The notes beneath the pieces are model-generated. The model was not told where the DNA came from. It saw only the letters and a list, made by a program, of their open reading frames with translations, and made no database searches. The position numbers and the translations under genes are program-made. Shown here in pieces: positions 1 to 9,930 of a stretch of 64,000 nucleotides of DNA (position 1 is the first letter of the stretch; every line of letters begins with the position of its first letter). The stretch comes from Oscillospiraceae bacterium (GTDB taxonomy: Bacteria; Bacillota; Clostridia; Oscillospirales; Ruminococcaceae): positions 47,299 through 111,298 of the forward strand of contig JAFQBH010000020.1 in NCBI GenBank assembly GCA_017399765.1, in the 5' to 3' direction.

Positions 1-292
1 AATCGCCGGCGGAGGTAACAACTTTTTTTGTCTTTCCGGAAAAATCAACGCCCTGAACTTCCGCAAACTGAACTTCCGCGCCGAGTTTCTGCGCCTGTTC
101 AAAAAGCGCCATTGAATAATCATATCCGGAAACTCCGAACATTCCGGGATAATTTTCGATGGAAGGGGAATTGACAATTTGTCCGCCCGGAGCATATTTT
201 TCAAAAACAGTGCAGGAAAGACCTGCTCTTTGTCCATATATTGCGGCGGTAAGTCCGGCTGTACCGGCGCCGATTATGATAATATCTTTCAT
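1..292 (-). CDS. trxB: Thioredoxin-disulfide reductase, N-terminal part (cut by window edge)
   Basis: This flavoprotein would pass electrons from NADPH through FAD and a redox disulfide to thioredoxin in the cytoplasm. Only the first 97 or so codons lie in the window. The reverse-strand translation opens MKDIIIIGAGTAGLTAAIYG, which holds the FAD-binding GxGxxG fold. The motif PGGQIVNSPSIENYPG follows at about residues 40-55 and is typical of TrxB rather than of other two-dinucleotide flavoproteins. The CxxC redox site and the NADPH domain lie outside the window. The start ATG follows AGGAGAAAT. The family assignment is firm; the exact substrate (thioredoxin or a ferredoxin-dependent variant) cannot be settled from this part. 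Confidence 0.88.
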   Translation of the reverse strand, partial: MKDIIIIGAGTAGLTAAIYGQRAGLSCTVFEKYAPGGQIVNSPSIENYPGMFGVSGYDYSMALFEQAQKLGAEVQFAEVQGVDFSGKTKKVVTSAGD

Positions 293-361
293 ATTATTTC
301 TCCTTTTTCCGAAGATACACAAATATTATATCACAAAACTTTCCGGAATAATATATTTTAT

Positions 362-390
362 TTGAGCAAAAGGCGGTTTTGTGCTAAAAT
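362..390 (+). promoter_or_regulatory. Sigma-A promoter for the Ppx/GppA gene
   Basis: TTGAGC and TAAAAT are separated by exactly 17 bases and lie 33 bases before the start codon at 423. The elements are seen directly; activity is inferred. Confidence 0.6.
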
Positions 391-422
391 AATTAAAGAA
401 AAACTTTTCCGGAGGAGATTTT

Positions 423-1352
423 ATGAGAATCGGAATAATTGACTTTGGAACAAACACCCTTCGTCTCAATATTTTTGAAACGGAGGAAAGGGAATACTGC
501 AGTATCTACGATTTTGCAATTTACTCAAAAATTGTTGAAAACACCGTCGGAACGTCCCTTTCCCAGGACGGAATAGAACACGTTATCCAGGCAATCGAAG
601 AACATCAGCAGGCCTGCCGCCACTATCGCTGTGACAGAGTGGAATGTTTTTCAACCGCATCTCTCCGCTATATCGACAACGCGGAAGACGTTCTTGAACA
701 GGTGGAATTCCGCACCGGAATCAAAATAAAAATGATTTCCGGAGATGAGGAAGCAGAATACGATTATCTTGCACTCAAAAGCGTTGTGGACGAACCTTCC
801 GGAATCGGATGCGACCTCGGCGGCGGTTCGCTCCAGGTTTTCACTTTTGACGAAAACGGTCCCCGAAAAAGCGCAAGCTATCCTCTCGGAAGCAGCAGGA
901 CCGCAAAGAATTTTGTAAAAGGTGATATTCCGACTTTGGAGGAAATTTCCGCAATAAAAAACTGCGTTGCCGAATCTTTGCAGGCAACGGGAATCGAACC
1001 CGCTTCCGGAATTCTTTTTGCAATGGGCGGCACCGCAAAAGCCATTGAAAAGCTCTATAACGCCGTTATCGAAAAAAGCGACATATTTTCTCTTAAAAAC
1101 GTCAACATAATGCTGAAGCTCCTTACAGAGGCTCCGGCGGAAGCAAAGGAACTGATTGCCGAATTTGCGCCAAAGCGTGTTCGTACTCTTGTTCCTGGAC
1201 TTGCGGTCCTTGCGGGGGTTATGGAAAAAGCCGGCTGCGAAGGAATGAAAATCTATTCCGTAGGCGTCCGCGAAGGTTTTATGGAATCCATTCTTAACGA
1301 TGATACAAAACCGGAACCGGGCATTCTTGATTTTATCCTCGGAAGCATATAA
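423..1352 (+). CDS. Ppx/GppA family phosphatase
   Basis: This is an actin-fold phosphatase of the exopolyphosphatase / pppGpp phosphohydrolase family, expected to act on polyphosphate or (p)ppGpp in the cytoplasm. The N-terminus has the first phosphate-binding loop (GIIDFGTNTLRL, about residues 3-14) and the second appears as GCDLGGGSLQVF near residue 129. At 309 residues it is the short form with only the Ppx/GppA domain; the C-terminal HD-like domain of E. coli Ppx is absent. Translation starts at an ATG behind GGAGGAG. It is a single-gene transcript between its own promoter and a terminator. The choice between Ppx and GppA substrate is open. Confidence 0.85.
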   Translation: MRIGIIDFGTNTLRLNIFETEEREYCSIYDFAIYSKIVENTVGTSLSQDGIEHVIQAIEEHQQACRHYRCDRVECFSTASLRYIDNAEDVLEQVEFRTGIKIKMISGDEEAEYDYLALKSVVDEPSGIGCDLGGGSLQVFTFDENGPRKSASYPLGSSRTAKNFVKGDIPTLEEISAIKNCVAESLQATGIEPASGILFAMGGTAKAIEKLYNAVIEKSDIFSLKNVNIMLKLLTEAPAEAKELIAEFAPKRVRTLVPGLAVLAGVMEKAGCEGMKIYSVGVREGFMESILNDDTKPEPGILDFILGSI

Positions 1353-1360
1353 ATAACCGT

Positions 1361-1390
1361 GAAAAGACGCCTTTCGGCGTCTTTTCTTTT
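1361..1390 (+). terminator. Intrinsic terminator after the Ppx/GppA gene
   Basis: GAAAAGACGCC and GGCGTCTTTTC form a stem around a TTTC loop, followed by a T-rich tract. Confidence 0.85.
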
Positions 1391-1412
1391 ATCCGTAAAG
1401 GGGTATAGCCGG

Positions 1413-1441
1413 TTGACTATTTTGCCATAATATTGTATAAT
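1413..1441 (+). promoter_or_regulatory. Sigma-A promoter of uvrB-uvrA
   Basis: TTGACT and a perfect TATAAT are separated by 17 bases. The predicted transcript start falls just before the SOS box. Confidence 0.8.
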
Positions 1442-1456
1442 AAAGGATACGATAAA

Positions 1457-1470
1457 CGAACAAATGTTCA
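1457..1470 (+). promoter_or_regulatory. LexA (DinR-type) SOS box
   Basis: CGAACAAATGTTCA matches the Gram-positive LexA operator CGAAC-N4-GTTCG in all but the last base and is palindromic. It lies 16 bases downstream of the -10 element, where a bound repressor would block transcription. The ATG inside it (1464) is in frame with uvrB but has no ribosome binding site, so it is operator sequence and not the start codon. LexA control of uvrBA is established in Firmicutes; for this site it is inferred. Confidence 0.82.
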
Positions 1471-1490
1471 TCAAAAAGGAGGCGGAAAAT

Positions 1491-3503
1491 TTGGATTTCA
1501 AGCTTGTTTCACCTTTCAAGGCCACCGGCGACCAGCCCCAGGCAATTGAAAAACTTGTTGAAGGAATAAACCGCGGCGACAGGGAACAGACCCTTCTCGG
1601 AATAACCGGTTCCGGTAAAACCTTCACAATGGCTTCGGTAATCGAAAAAATAAACCGCCCCACAATCGTTCTTTCCCATAACAAAACCCTTGCGGCCCAG
1701 CTTTGCAGCGAATTCAAGGAGTTTTTTCCGGAAAACAGCGTTGAATATTTCGTATCTTATTACGATTATTATCAGCCGGAAGCATATATCGCCTCCAGCG
1801 ATACCTATATCGAAAAAACAAGCGACATCAACGATGAAATCGAAAAACTCCGCCATTCCGCAACAGCCGCTCTTTCCGAAAGGCGCGACGTAATAATCGT
1901 CGCTTCCGTTTCCTGCATCTATACCCTCGGCGACCCGATAGATTACCGCACAATGGTGCTTTCGCTCCGTCCGGGAATGGTGAAAGACCGTGACGAAGTC
2001 ATAACCCAGCTCGTCAATATGCAGTATGAGCGCAACGACATGAACCTTATCCGCAACAAATTCCGTGTTCGCGGCGACGTTATCGAAATCTGCCCCGCAT
2101 ATTCGGATGAAAAAATCTTCCGTATAGAATTTTTCGGCGACGAAGTTGACCGCATTACGGAGATCCAGGCAGTGACCGGAGAAGTTAAGGGAGTTCTTAA
2201 CCATGTTTCGATATATCCCGCTTCACATTACATTGTTCCGAAAGATAAAATGCTCAAGGCTGTTGATGAAATTCGGGAAGAATGTGAAGAAAGAGTAAAA
2301 TATTTCAAGGAAAAAGGAAAGCTCATCGAAGCCCAGAGAATCGAAGAGCGCACCAATTACGATATGGAAATGCTGACGGAAGTCGGCTTCTGCAAAGGAA
2401 TCGAAAACTATTCAAGGGTCCTTTCCGGAAGAGCCCCCGGTTCCTGCCCGACAACTCTTCTTGACTATTTCCCGGAAGATTTTGTCCTTTTCATCGACGA
2501 AAGCCACGTAACTCTTCCGCAGGTAAGAGCAATGTCCGGCGGTGACCGTTCAAGAAAGGAAAACCTTATCGAATATGGTTTCCGCCTTCCTTCCGCAATT
2601 GATAACCGTCCGCTCACCTTTGATGAATTCGACGGAAAACTCAACCAGATAATTTATGTCAGCGCAACTCCCGGTCAGTATGAAAAGGACCGGAGCACCC
2701 AGAAAGTTGAACAGGTGATACGTCCGACGGGACTTCTCGATCCGGAAATAAGCGTCCGGCCGGTTGAAGGACAAATCGAAGACCTTCTTTCCGAAATAAA
2801 TATGAGGGTCGAAAAGGGTGAAAGAACCCTTATCACAACCCTTACGAAAAAAATGGCGGAAAACCTTACGGATTATCTTATCCAGATGGGCGTGAAAGTC
2901 CGCTATATGCACCACGATATAGATACCATCGAGCGAATGGAAATAATCCGGGATTTGCGTCTCGGAGAATTTGACGTTCTCTGCGGAATAAACCTTCTGC
3001 GTGAAGGTTTGGATATTCCGGAAGTAAGCCTTGTTGCAATACTCGATGCGGATAAGGAAGGCTTCCTCCGAAGCGAAACTTCCCTTATCCAGACCATAGG
3101 CCGTGCGGCAAGAAACGCCGAAGGCAAGGTCATCATGTATGCGGACACTGTTACGGAAAGCATGGAAAAAGCTATTACCGAAACGGAACGCAGAAGAAAA
3201 ATCCAGGACGCTTATAACAAGGAACACGGAATCGTTCCGAAAACCATCAAAAAGGACGTCCGCGATATCATCGAAATTTCCAGTCATAAAGATGATGAAA
3301 AAGTCGGCAAACGCCGCCTTAGCTATAAAGAAACCGAAGAGGAGATCAAGCGCCTTACAAACGAAATGAAGGCCGCTTCAAAGATCCTTGAATTTGAGCA
3401 CGCGGCATATCTCCGCGACAGAATCAAAAAACTCCGTGAACAGTTGGAGGATGTACAGTATGAATCAAAGTTCCATCGTCATAAAGGGAGCAAGGGAACA
3501 TAA
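1491..3503 (+). CDS. uvrB: Excinuclease ABC subunit B
   Basis: UvrB is the helicase-like damage-verification subunit of nucleotide excision repair; it is loaded by UvrA and recruits UvrC. Visible features are the opening [18 protein letters not shown], Walker A GITGSGKT near residue 37, the beta-hairpin tyrosines in [10 protein letters not shown] near residue 90, helicase motifs including DESH, and a C-terminal UVR motif in about the last 50 residues. I chose the TTG start because AAGGAGG lies eight bases upstream; the in-frame ATG 27 bases earlier sits inside the SOS box. That gives 670 residues, normal for UvrB. The 3' end overlaps uvrA by 44 bases, so the two are probably translationally coupled. 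Confidence 0.97.
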   Translation: MDFKLVSPFKATGDQPQAIEKLVEGINRGDREQTLLGITGSGKTFTMASVIEKINRPTIVLSHNKTLAAQLCSEFKEFFPENSVEYFVSYYDYYQPEAYIASSDTYIEKTSDINDEIEKLRHSATAALSERRDVIIVASVSCIYTLGDPIDYRTMVLSLRPGMVKDRDEVITQLVNMQYERNDMNLIRNKFRVRGDVIEICPAYSDEKIFRIEFFGDEVDRITEIQAVTGEVKGVLNHVSIYPASHYIVPKDKMLKAVDEIREECEERVKYFKEKGKLIEAQRIEERTNYDMEMLTEVGFCKGIENYSRVLSGRAPGSCPTTLLDYFPEDFVLFIDESHVTLPQVRAMSGGDRSRKENLIEYGFRLPSAIDNRPLTFDEFDGKLNQIIYVSATPGQYEKDRSTQKVEQVIRPTGLLDPEISVRPVEGQIEDLLSEINMRVEKGERTLITTLTKKMAENLTDYLIQMGVKVRYMHHDIDTIERMEIIRDLRLGEFDVLCGINLLREGLDIPEVSLVAILDADKEGFLRSETSLIQTIGRAARNAEGKVIMYADTVTESMEKAITETERRRKIQDAYNKEHGIVPKTIKKDVRDIIEISSHKDDEKVGKRRLSYKETEEEIKRLTNEMKAASKILEFEHAAYLRDRIKKLREQLEDVQYESKFHRHKGSKGT

Positions 3504-6291
3504 CCTCAAAAATATCGACGTTGAGATCCCGCGCGATAAACTTGTTGTCCTGACCGGTCTTTCCGGTTCGGGAAAAAGTTCCCTTGCCTTTGATACAATC
3601 TATGCGGACGGTCAGCGCCGCTATATGGAAAGCCTTTCTTCCTATGCAAGAATGTTCCTCGGAATGATGGAAAAACCGGACGTGGATTCCATCGACGGTC
3701 TTTCTCCGGCAATTTCCATTGACCAGAAAAACACAAGCAAAAACCCCCGTTCCACCGTCGGAACCGTTACGGAGATCTATGACTATCTCCGTCTGCTCTA
3801 TGCAAGAATCGGCGTTCCTCATTGTCCGGTCTGCGGAAGAGAAATCAAACAGCAGACCATCGACCAGGTTGTTGACCAGGTTCTTGCTCTTCCGGAAGGA
3901 ACGAAAATCCAGCTTATGGCTCCGATAGTCCGCGGAAGAAAAGGCGAATATGTAAAAGAACTTGACGCCGCAAGAAAAAGCGGATTTGTCCGCGTAAGAA
4001 TCGACGGAAGCGTTTATGACCTTTCAGAGGAAATAAAACTCGACAAAAACAAAAAACACACCATTGAAATAATTGTTGACCGCCTTGTTGTAAAGCCGGA
4101 AGTCCGTTCCCGTCTTTCGGATTCTCTCGAAACCGTAATGCAGCAAAGCGGCGGCCTTGCGGTTGTCAATATAATCGGCGGTGAGGACCTTATGTTTTCA
4201 CAAAACTATGCCTGCCCGGATCACGGCGCCGCAATCGATGAACTTTCCCCGAGAATGTTCTCTTTCAACAACCCGTTCGGTGCCTGTGAAAAATGCACCG
4301 GTCTCGGCGTTTTTATGCAGGTGGATCCGGATCTTGTTCTTCCGAACAAAAATCTTTCGATCCGCGAAGGCGCAATCCACGCTTCCGGCTGGTATTATTA
4401 TGAAGGCGGAATCGCCACCAATTATTACGAAGCCCTTGCGAAGGAATATAATTTCTCCCTCGATGTTCCGGTAAAAGACCTTCCGAAAGAGGCGATAGAT
4501 ATTCTTCTTTACGGAAGCAAAGGCAGAAAAATCAAGGTAAAACGCGAAAGCAACAGCATGCACGGCTATTTTGAAAGCGAATTCGAAGGCATTATCAACA
4601 ATATGGAACGCCGCTTCCGCGAAACGAACAGCGAATGGATGAAGGAAGAAATTGCCCTCCAGATGCGCGCCGTTGACTGTCCGGACTGCCACGGCGAAAG
4701 ACTTAAACCGATTTCCCTCGGCGTAACTGTATGCGGAAAAAACATCAGCGATTTCACAAAGATGTCCGTTAAGGAAGCGCTCGATTTCGTCGAAAATATG
4801 CAGCTTACCGAGCGTGAACAGATGATTTCCTACCTCATCATCAAGGAAATAAAAGCAAGGCTCGGCTTCCTTAAAAACGTCGGACTCGAATATCTCACTC
4901 TTTCCCGAAGCGCAACAACTCTTTCCGGCGGCGAAGCCCAGCGAATCCGCCTTGCCACCCAGATAGGTTCCTCCCTTATGGGCGTTCTCTATATTCTCGA
5001 TGAACCGAGCATAGGTCTTCACCAGCGGGACAACGAAAAACTTATCGGAACTCTCCAGCATCTTCGGGATCTCGGAAACACCGTCATAGTCGTTGAGCAC
5101 GATACCGATACAATGCTTGCCGCGGACCACATTGTTGATATCGGTCCCGGAGCGGGTATCCACGGCGGAAACATCGTCTGTTCCGGAACGGTTCAGGATA
5201 TTATGAACTGTCCCGAATCCATAACCGGCGCCTATCTTTCCGGAAGGAAAAAAATCGAAATTCCGGAAAAAAGAAGGGAAGGCAACGGGAAAAAACTTCT
5301 TGTCCGTGGCGCTTATGAAAATAACCTCAAGCATATCGACGTTGAATTCCCTCTCGGAAAATTCGTTGTTGTAACGGGCGTTTCCGGTTCCGGAAAAAGC
5401 TCCCTCGTAAACGAAATCCTCTATAAAACCCTTGCCCGTGACCTCAACAAAGCAAAGCATATTCCCGGTCATTGCGAAGGAATCGAAGGCGAGGAATTCC
5501 TCGATAAAGTAATCTGCATCGACCAGTCGCCGATTGGAAGGACACCCCGTTCCAACCCGGCAACCTATACCGGAGTTTTCACCGATATCCGAAATCTTTT
5601 TGCGGAAACCGCAGAATCCAAGGCAAGAGGGTATAACGCAAGCCGCTATTCCTTCAACGTCCGTGGCGGAAGATGCGAAGCTTGTGAAGGGGACGGAATA
5701 ATCGAAATCGAAATGCATTTCCTTCCGAACATTTTCGTTCCCTGCGAAGTATGTAAGGGAAAACGCTATAACCGCGAAACCCTCGACGTTCATTATAAAG
5801 GAAAAAATATAAGCGACGTCCTCAATATGACCGTTGAGGAAGCGCTTTTGTTCTTCGATAACGTTCCGAAAATAAAACGCAAAATCGAGGTTCTCAACGA
5901 TGTCGGCCTCGGTTACGTAACCCTCGGTCAGGCGGCAACAACTCTTTCCGGAGGCGAAGCCCAGCGCGTTAAACTCGCAACCGAACTTGCGAAGCGTCCC
6001 ACCGGAAAAACCGTTTATATCCTCGATGAACCCACCACTGGACTTCATACCGCCGACGTTCATAAGCTTATCGAAGTTCTCCAGAAGCTTGTTGACGGAG
6101 GAAACACGGTTATCCTTATCGAGCATAACCTTGACGTGATCAAGGTTGCTGACCATATAATCGACCTTGGTCCGGAAGGCGGCGACGGCGGCGGTACCCT
6201 TGTTGTTGAAGGAACGCCGGAAGAAGTTGCGGCCTGTTCGGAATCTTATACAGGACAGTTCCTCAAACCTATCCTTGAACAGAAACTCTGA
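3460..6291 (+). CDS. uvrA: Excinuclease ABC subunit A
   Basis: UvrA is the dimeric ABC-type ATPase that scans DNA for lesions and loads UvrB. Two ATPase halves are seen: Walker [11 protein letters not shown] near residue 32 and [10 protein letters not shown] near 640, each with an LSGGEAQR signature (nt about 4920 and 5945). Zinc-finger cysteines occur as CPVCGREI and as CEACEGDG...CEVCKGKRY. The start ATG follows TTGGAGG by nine bases; an ATG nine bases earlier abuts the Shine-Dalgarno sequence and is unsuitable. Length is 943 residues, as usual. It is the second gene of the SOS-controlled operon. Confidence 0.97.
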   Translation: MNQSSIVIKGAREHNLKNIDVEIPRDKLVVLTGLSGSGKSSLAFDTIYADGQRRYMESLSSYARMFLGMMEKPDVDSIDGLSPAISIDQKNTSKNPRSTVGTVTEIYDYLRLLYARIGVPHCPVCGREIKQQTIDQVVDQVLALPEGTKIQLMAPIVRGRKGEYVKELDAARKSGFVRVRIDGSVYDLSEEIKLDKNKKHTIEIIVDRLVVKPEVRSRLSDSLETVMQQSGGLAVVNIIGGEDLMFSQNYACPDHGAAIDELSPRMFSFNNPFGACEKCTGLGVFMQVDPDLVLPNKNLSIREGAIHASGWYYYEGGIATNYYEALAKEYNFSLDVPVKDLPKEAIDILLYGSKGRKIKVKRESNSMHGYFESEFEGIINNMERRFRETNSEWMKEEIALQMRAVDCPDCHGERLKPISLGVTVCGKNISDFTKMSVKEALDFVENMQLTEREQMISYLIIKEIKARLGFLKNVGLEYLTLSRSATTLSGGEAQRIRLATQIGSSLMGVLYILDEPSIGLHQRDNEKLIGTLQHLRDLGNTVIVVEHDTDTMLAADHIVDIGPGAGIHGGNIVCSGTVQDIMNCPESITGAYLSGRKKIEIPEKRREGNGKKLLVRGAYENNLKHIDVEFPLGKFVVVTGVSGSGKSSLVNEILYKTLARDLNKAKHIPGHCEGIEGEEFLDKVICIDQSPIGRTPRSNPATYTGVFTDIRNLFAETAESKARGYNASRYSFNVRGGRCEACEGDGIIEIEMHFLPNIFVPCEVCKGKRYNRETLDVHYKGKNISDVLNMTVEEALLFFDNVPKIKRKIEVLNDVGLGYVTLGQAATTLSGGEAQRVKLATELAKRPTGKTVYILDEPTTGLHTADVHKLIEVLQKLVDGGNTVILIEHNLDVIKVADHIIDLGPEGGDGGGTLVVEGTPEEVAACSESYTGQFLKPILEQKL

Positions 6292-6304
6292 CGGAGGTAA
6301 TGAA

Positions 6305-6856
6305 ATGACTTTTTATTTCACAAGCACCGAACCGAATATAAAAACTGCGGATTCAAAAAACGCAAAACTTACCGAAAACAAAATGATTTCGGCTTTCTGC
6401 CTTGCAAATCCGCTTGAAGAACCTTATAACTGGTTCCCCTGCGATTTCGGTTCCGACGGAACCGTTCAGTATCATGAGCTTTTTGAAAACGCTTTTAAGG
6501 AAGCAACCGAAAATAAAAAAGGTTTTCTTTATTCCGTTGAAGCGGAAGATGAAGACATTGAGGAAACCGGTGAAATTCTTACCGTTTGCAAAGCGAAAAA
6601 AGAACTTTCCGTAACTTCCTGCGAAGAAATTCAGAACCTTTATGACTGGCTTATGGAAAATGAGGATATGGGCCGTTTCCGCCTTTATACTTTTGAGCAG
6701 CACAGCCGCCAGGAACTTCTTCTTTGGGATAACTCGATTCTCCGCTATCTTTCAAAAAATAAAATGATCGAAGATCCGGAAAACCCTTACGCAAAATTCA
6801 TAAAAGAAAAACTTCCGAAAATCTGGGAAAAATATCTCAAACTTTGCGGAAAATAA
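6305..6856 (+). CDS. Hypothetical acidic protein downstream of uvrA
   Basis: I do not recognise this 183-residue protein. It starts at an ATG seven bases after GGAGG and lies 13 bases behind uvrA, so it is probably cotranscribed with the repair operon. It is acidic, soluble in appearance, and has no signal peptide or membrane segment. It is rich in aromatic residues (MTFYFTS at the start, EEPYNWFPCDFG near residue 40) and has a charged C-terminus (IWEKYLKLCGK). A strong terminator follows. A role in the SOS response can be proposed only from position. Confidence 0.75.
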   Translation: MTFYFTSTEPNIKTADSKNAKLTENKMISAFCLANPLEEPYNWFPCDFGSDGTVQYHELFENAFKEATENKKGFLYSVEAEDEDIEETGEILTVCKAKKELSVTSCEEIQNLYDWLMENEDMGRFRLYTFEQHSRQELLLWDNSILRYLSKNKMIEDPENPYAKFIKEKLPKIWEKYLKLCGK

Positions 6857-6857
6857 A

Positions 6858-6887
6858 AAAACGGCGGGATTTTCCCGCCGTTTTTTA
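6858..6887 (+). terminator. Terminator of the uvrBA operon
   Basis: An ACGGCGGGA/TCCCGCCGT stem is flanked by an A-run upstream and T6 downstream. Confidence 0.85.
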
Positions 6888-6978
6888 TATTTTAAAAATA
6901 TTTTCCTGAAAACTATATTAAATATTTAAAAAATATGTTATGATTAATTATCAATACATATAAAAAGGAGAGATCTCC

Positions 6979-7749
6979 ATGGCTGAACAGGCAATTTTCA
7001 AAAGTCAAACTTTCGGCGGATTCAATAAAGAAGAAGTCCTTAAATATATCGATAAAATGAACACGGAATATTCCGAAGAACACGATAAGGCGGAAGAGGA
7101 AATTTCTTCTCTCAGAACCGAGCTTGATGAAAAAGATATAAAACTTTCAAAAGCTGAAAACAGCCTTGAGGAACTCCAGGCAAAATATGATGAAATAATG
7201 GAAGCTTATGAGGAACTCCGCCAGCATTATCTTATGCTCAAGGAGCACAGCGATAATATCGAAGCCGAAAACGAAAAACTTTCCGCAAGACTTGAAAATT
7301 CCGAAAAAGAACTTGCGATAGAAAAAGAACTCAATTCCCAGCTTCGTGATAAAATCGAGGAAGAAGCCGGAAAAGCGGAGATTTTTGTTCTTAAAGAACG
7401 AAAACTCAACGCCGCAATCGACGATGCGGAAGAGTCTGCAAAACACATGCTCGCCTATGCAAAAGTCGGTGCTCAAAATATGATCACTGATGCTCAGGAA
7501 GCTGCGGAAGATATCAATAATGAGATCGAAGGCTTTAAAGCCGAACTTGAAAAAACAAAATCCTTTATGGAAGATTCTCTTGCCGTGCTCATCCAGCGCC
7601 TTGATTATATCGGAAAAACCGCCGAGGAAGCAAAAATCCCTTCCGGCGAAAAAACCGATAAAGCAAAAGAAATTCAGATGAGATATGATGCCCTTGTTTC
7701 CGAAACGGAAATAAAAGCAAAAACCTTAAAGGAACGCTTTTTTCGTTGA
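6979..7749 (+). CDS. DivIVA-like coiled-coil protein, reading frame apparently broken near the 3' end
   Basis: DivIVA-family proteins bind curved membrane and organise division or polar growth. The N-terminus (FKSQTFGGFNKEEVLKYID, residues 7-25) matches the DivIVA lipid-binding start, followed by a long Glu/Lys-rich coiled coil (about residues 30-220). The start ATG follows AAGGAG. The frame ends at TGA just after a run of six T. If one base is removed there, reading continues in good codon style to TAA at 7928-7930, adding a basic tail of about 60 residues ending FAEGVKSLLKAIKNML. The intact protein would be near 315 residues. A sequencing or assembly indel, a real mutation, or phase variation could explain this. 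Confidence 0.8.
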   Translation: MAEQAIFKSQTFGGFNKEEVLKYIDKMNTEYSEEHDKAEEEISSLRTELDEKDIKLSKAENSLEELQAKYDEIMEAYEELRQHYLMLKEHSDNIEAENEKLSARLENSEKELAIEKELNSQLRDKIEEEAGKAEIFVLKERKLNAAIDDAEESAKHMLAYAKVGAQNMITDAQEAAEDINNEIEGFKAELEKTKSFMEDSLAVLIQRLDYIGKTAEEAKIPSGEKTDKAKEIQMRYDALVSETEIKAKTLKERFFR

Positions 7750-7936
7750 GCCGCAAAAACCGGTAATAATCGCGACGGAAAAACAAAAAAGCGGCGAACA
7801 AAAAAGCCCTTTGCCGAAACAGACGCAAATTATAAAACGCCCGGTAACGGCGATTCGCAAAAAACCGAAGCGCCAGACTTTTGCCGAAGGGGTAAAGAGC
7901 CTTTTAAAAGCGATAAAAAATATGTTATAAACCCTT

Positions 7937-7966
7937 CTGACCGGAAAATTTCCGGTCAGAATTTTT
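7937..7966 (+). terminator. Terminator after the DivIVA-like gene
   Basis: The perfect stem CTGACCGGAAA/TTTCCGGTCAG is followed by AATTTTT. It begins seven bases after the TAA of the shifted frame, which supports that frame as the true gene end. Confidence 0.8.
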
Positions 7967-7986
7967 AAACAGTTAGGAGAAAATCT

Positions 7987-9111
7987 GTGGAAAAACTTAA
8001 AATATCCTGTCCCTGCCTTCTGGGCCTTGAAAGCGTGCTCGCCGGCGAAATGAAACGCATGGGCGCACAGAATATAACCGCCGAAGACGGAAGAGTTTCT
8101 TTCGAAGGAACTTTTGAAGATGCCGCCGCGGCAAACCTTCGCCTTAGAACTGCCGAAAGAGTTCAGATAGTTGTTGCCGAATTTGAGGCAAGAAGCTATG
8201 AGGAACTTTTCCAGGGAACTCTTGCGGCTCCCTGGGAAGAATTTATCGGAAGAAAAGACGCTTTTCCGGTAAAGGGAAGAACGGTCCGAAGCCAGCTTTA
8301 CAGCATGTCCGACTGCCAGTCCATCATCAAAAAAGCAATCTGCAAACATCTTGAAGGCGTTTATCACCAAAGCTGGTTTGATGAAACCGGCGCAACAATC
8401 CAGATCCAGTTTATGATTCTCAAAGATAAGGTCCGCCTTATGCTCGATACCTCCGGCACCGGACTTCATAAGCGCGGCTACAGAAAAAATTCCGTTGATG
8501 CTCCTATTAAGGAAACCATTGCCGCCGGAATTGTTGACCTTGCAAGAATCTATCCGGACAGCGTTGTCTGCGACCCGATGTGCGGTTCCGGAACTTTGCT
8601 TATCGAAGCCGCTATGAAAGCTCTTAACATCGCACCGGGACTTAACCGCCATTTTGCCGCGGAACAATGGGGCTGCTGGCCTTCCGAAACCTGGCAGCAT
8701 CAGAGAAGCGCCTGCCTTGATGAGATCCGTCACGACACAACATTCGTCGGCTATGGTTCCGATATCGATCCGGAAGCTGTCCGCCTTTCAATTGAAAACG
8801 CGAACAACGCCGGTGTCGGTTCAAAACTCCATTTCGAACAGCGCAACATGAAGGATTTTGTCTTCCCGGAAGCGGAGAAAAAGCTCATTGTCCTCTGCAA
8901 CCCGCCTTATGGCGAAAGACTTCTTGATATCAAGGAAGCGGAAGAACTCTATCGCTCCCTCGGAAAAGTTCTTACAATGGAAGAGGGAAGAAGCTTCAAT
9001 ATCATCTCTCCCCACGATGAATTCGAAAGCCTTTTCGGAAGAAAAGCCGACAAACGCAGAAAACTTTATAACGGCATGATAAAATGCCAGCTTTATATGT
9101 ATTACAAATGA
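7987..9111 (+). CDS. THUMP-domain class I RNA methyltransferase (RlmL/YpsC type)
   Basis: It probably methylates a guanine N2 in 23S rRNA using S-adenosylmethionine. The N-terminal part (about residues 1-160) fits the ferredoxin-like and THUMP RNA-binding region; the C-terminal half carries DPMCGSGTLLIEAA (SAM-binding motif I, near residue 198) and the catalytic motif NPPYGERL near residue 302. Its 374 residues match the single-domain YpsC form rather than the fused E. coli RlmKL. The GTG start lies behind AGGAGA. Its stop overlaps the start of the next methyltransferase gene. The target nucleotide is inferred from family only. Confidence 0.88.
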   Translation: MEKLKISCPCLLGLESVLAGEMKRMGAQNITAEDGRVSFEGTFEDAAAANLRLRTAERVQIVVAEFEARSYEELFQGTLAAPWEEFIGRKDAFPVKGRTVRSQLYSMSDCQSIIKKAICKHLEGVYHQSWFDETGATIQIQFMILKDKVRLMLDTSGTGLHKRGYRKNSVDAPIKETIAAGIVDLARIYPDSVVCDPMCGSGTLLIEAAMKALNIAPGLNRHFAAEQWGCWPSETWQHQRSACLDEIRHDTTFVGYGSDIDPEAVRLSIENANNAGVGSKLHFEQRNMKDFVFPEAEKKLIVLCNPPYGERLLDIKEAEELYRSLGKVLTMEEGRSFNIISPHDEFESLFGRKADKRRKLYNGMIKCQLYMYYK

Positions 9112-9893
9112 TGAAAAACGAAAGTAAAACTCTCTATATCCCGCTTTACGGAAAATCTTTTGTCAGCAAAAAAGGCATAATTCTCCGGGATAAAAAGGCC
9201 GAGGAAATCTGGGAAAAGGAAAAATTTCCGCTCGGCGGAAAAAGCAAATCAAAATGGCTTGCCTATTTTATGGGAATGCGCTCGGCGGTTATTGATAAAT
9301 GGCTTTCGGAAAAACTTTCCGAAAATCCGAAAAGCGTTGTTCTTCATATAGGCTGCGGACTTGATTCAAGGATCGAAAGGGTAAAAGCGCCTTTTGAAAA
9401 ATGGTTCGATATCGATTTTCCGGAAGTTATCGAAGTCCGAAAAAAATATTATTCAGAAACGGAAAATTATAAAATGCTCGGCGCTTCCGCTTCGGAAACG
9501 GATTGGATAAAAAATATTCCGGATTCCGAAAAAGCAATAATCATTCTCGAAGGCATAAGCATGTATCTTTCGGAAGCTGCAATAAAAAATCTTTTTAATG
9601 CAGTTTCGGAAAATTTTCCGGAAGCGGAAATTATAATGGACGTTTATACTAAAAAGGCGGTAAAAGCGAGCAGAATCAAGAATCCGATTCAGGATGTTGG
9701 AGCATTGCCTTCTTTCGGCGTTGATGATGCGCTGATTTTTGAAACGGAAAAAATAAAATTTTCCGGGGAAATCGAAATGACTCCCGGAGAAAAAATAAAC
9801 GAACTTTCCGGTTTTGAAAGGGCTTTCTTCAAAAAAATGTTCGCCGGAAAATTCGCAAAAAGTCTTTATAAAATTTTTACCTATAAAATTTAA
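9108..9893 (+). CDS. Leucine carboxyl methyltransferase-family SAM methyltransferase
   Basis: This is a class I methyltransferase of the LCM/Ppm1-TcmP type, which O-methylates carboxyl or small-molecule substrates. Seen are an N-terminal region with KSKWLAYFMGMRSAVIDKW, the SAM loop VVLHIGCGLDSRIER near residue 82, WFDIDFPEVIEVRK just after it, and LEGISMYLSEAAIKNLF near residue 150, all family hallmarks. The ATG overlaps the stop of the upstream gene (ATGA), so translation is probably coupled; no separate Shine-Dalgarno sequence is visible and the adjacent ATG at 9111 is an alternative. Length is 261 residues. The substrate is unknown. Confidence 0.8.
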   Translation: MMKNESKTLYIPLYGKSFVSKKGIILRDKKAEEIWEKEKFPLGGKSKSKWLAYFMGMRSAVIDKWLSEKLSENPKSVVLHIGCGLDSRIERVKAPFEKWFDIDFPEVIEVRKKYYSETENYKMLGASASETDWIKNIPDSEKAIIILEGISMYLSEAAIKNLFNAVSENFPEAEIIMDVYTKKAVKASRIKNPIQDVGALPSFGVDDALIFETEKIKFSGEIEMTPGEKINELSGFERAFFKKMFAGKFAKSLYKIFTYKI

Positions 9894-9895
9894 AG

Positions 9896-9930
9896 AAAAA
9901 AGCTCTGCGGCTTTGCCGCAGAGCTTTTTT
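9896..9930. terminator. Bidirectional terminator between the methyltransferase gene and comF
   Basis: AAAGCTCTGCGGC and GCCGCAGAGCTTT form a perfect stem with an A-run on one side and a T-run on the other, so it serves both converging genes. Confidence 0.85.

Noticed and set aside
1464-1490. ATG at 1464 as the uvrB start
   Set aside because: It lies inside the SOS operator and has no binding site; the TTG at 1491 has AAGGAGG at eight bases.
4198-6156. 652-codon open frame antisense to uvrA
   Set aside because: It mirrors the codon pattern of uvrA, has no ribosome binding site and shows no recognisable domain; the open frame is a by-product of codon bias.
7726-8733. 335-codon minus-strand frame over the methyltransferase gene
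   Set aside because: No Shine-Dalgarno, no recognisable domain, and it overlaps the terminator and the sense gene with SAM motifs.
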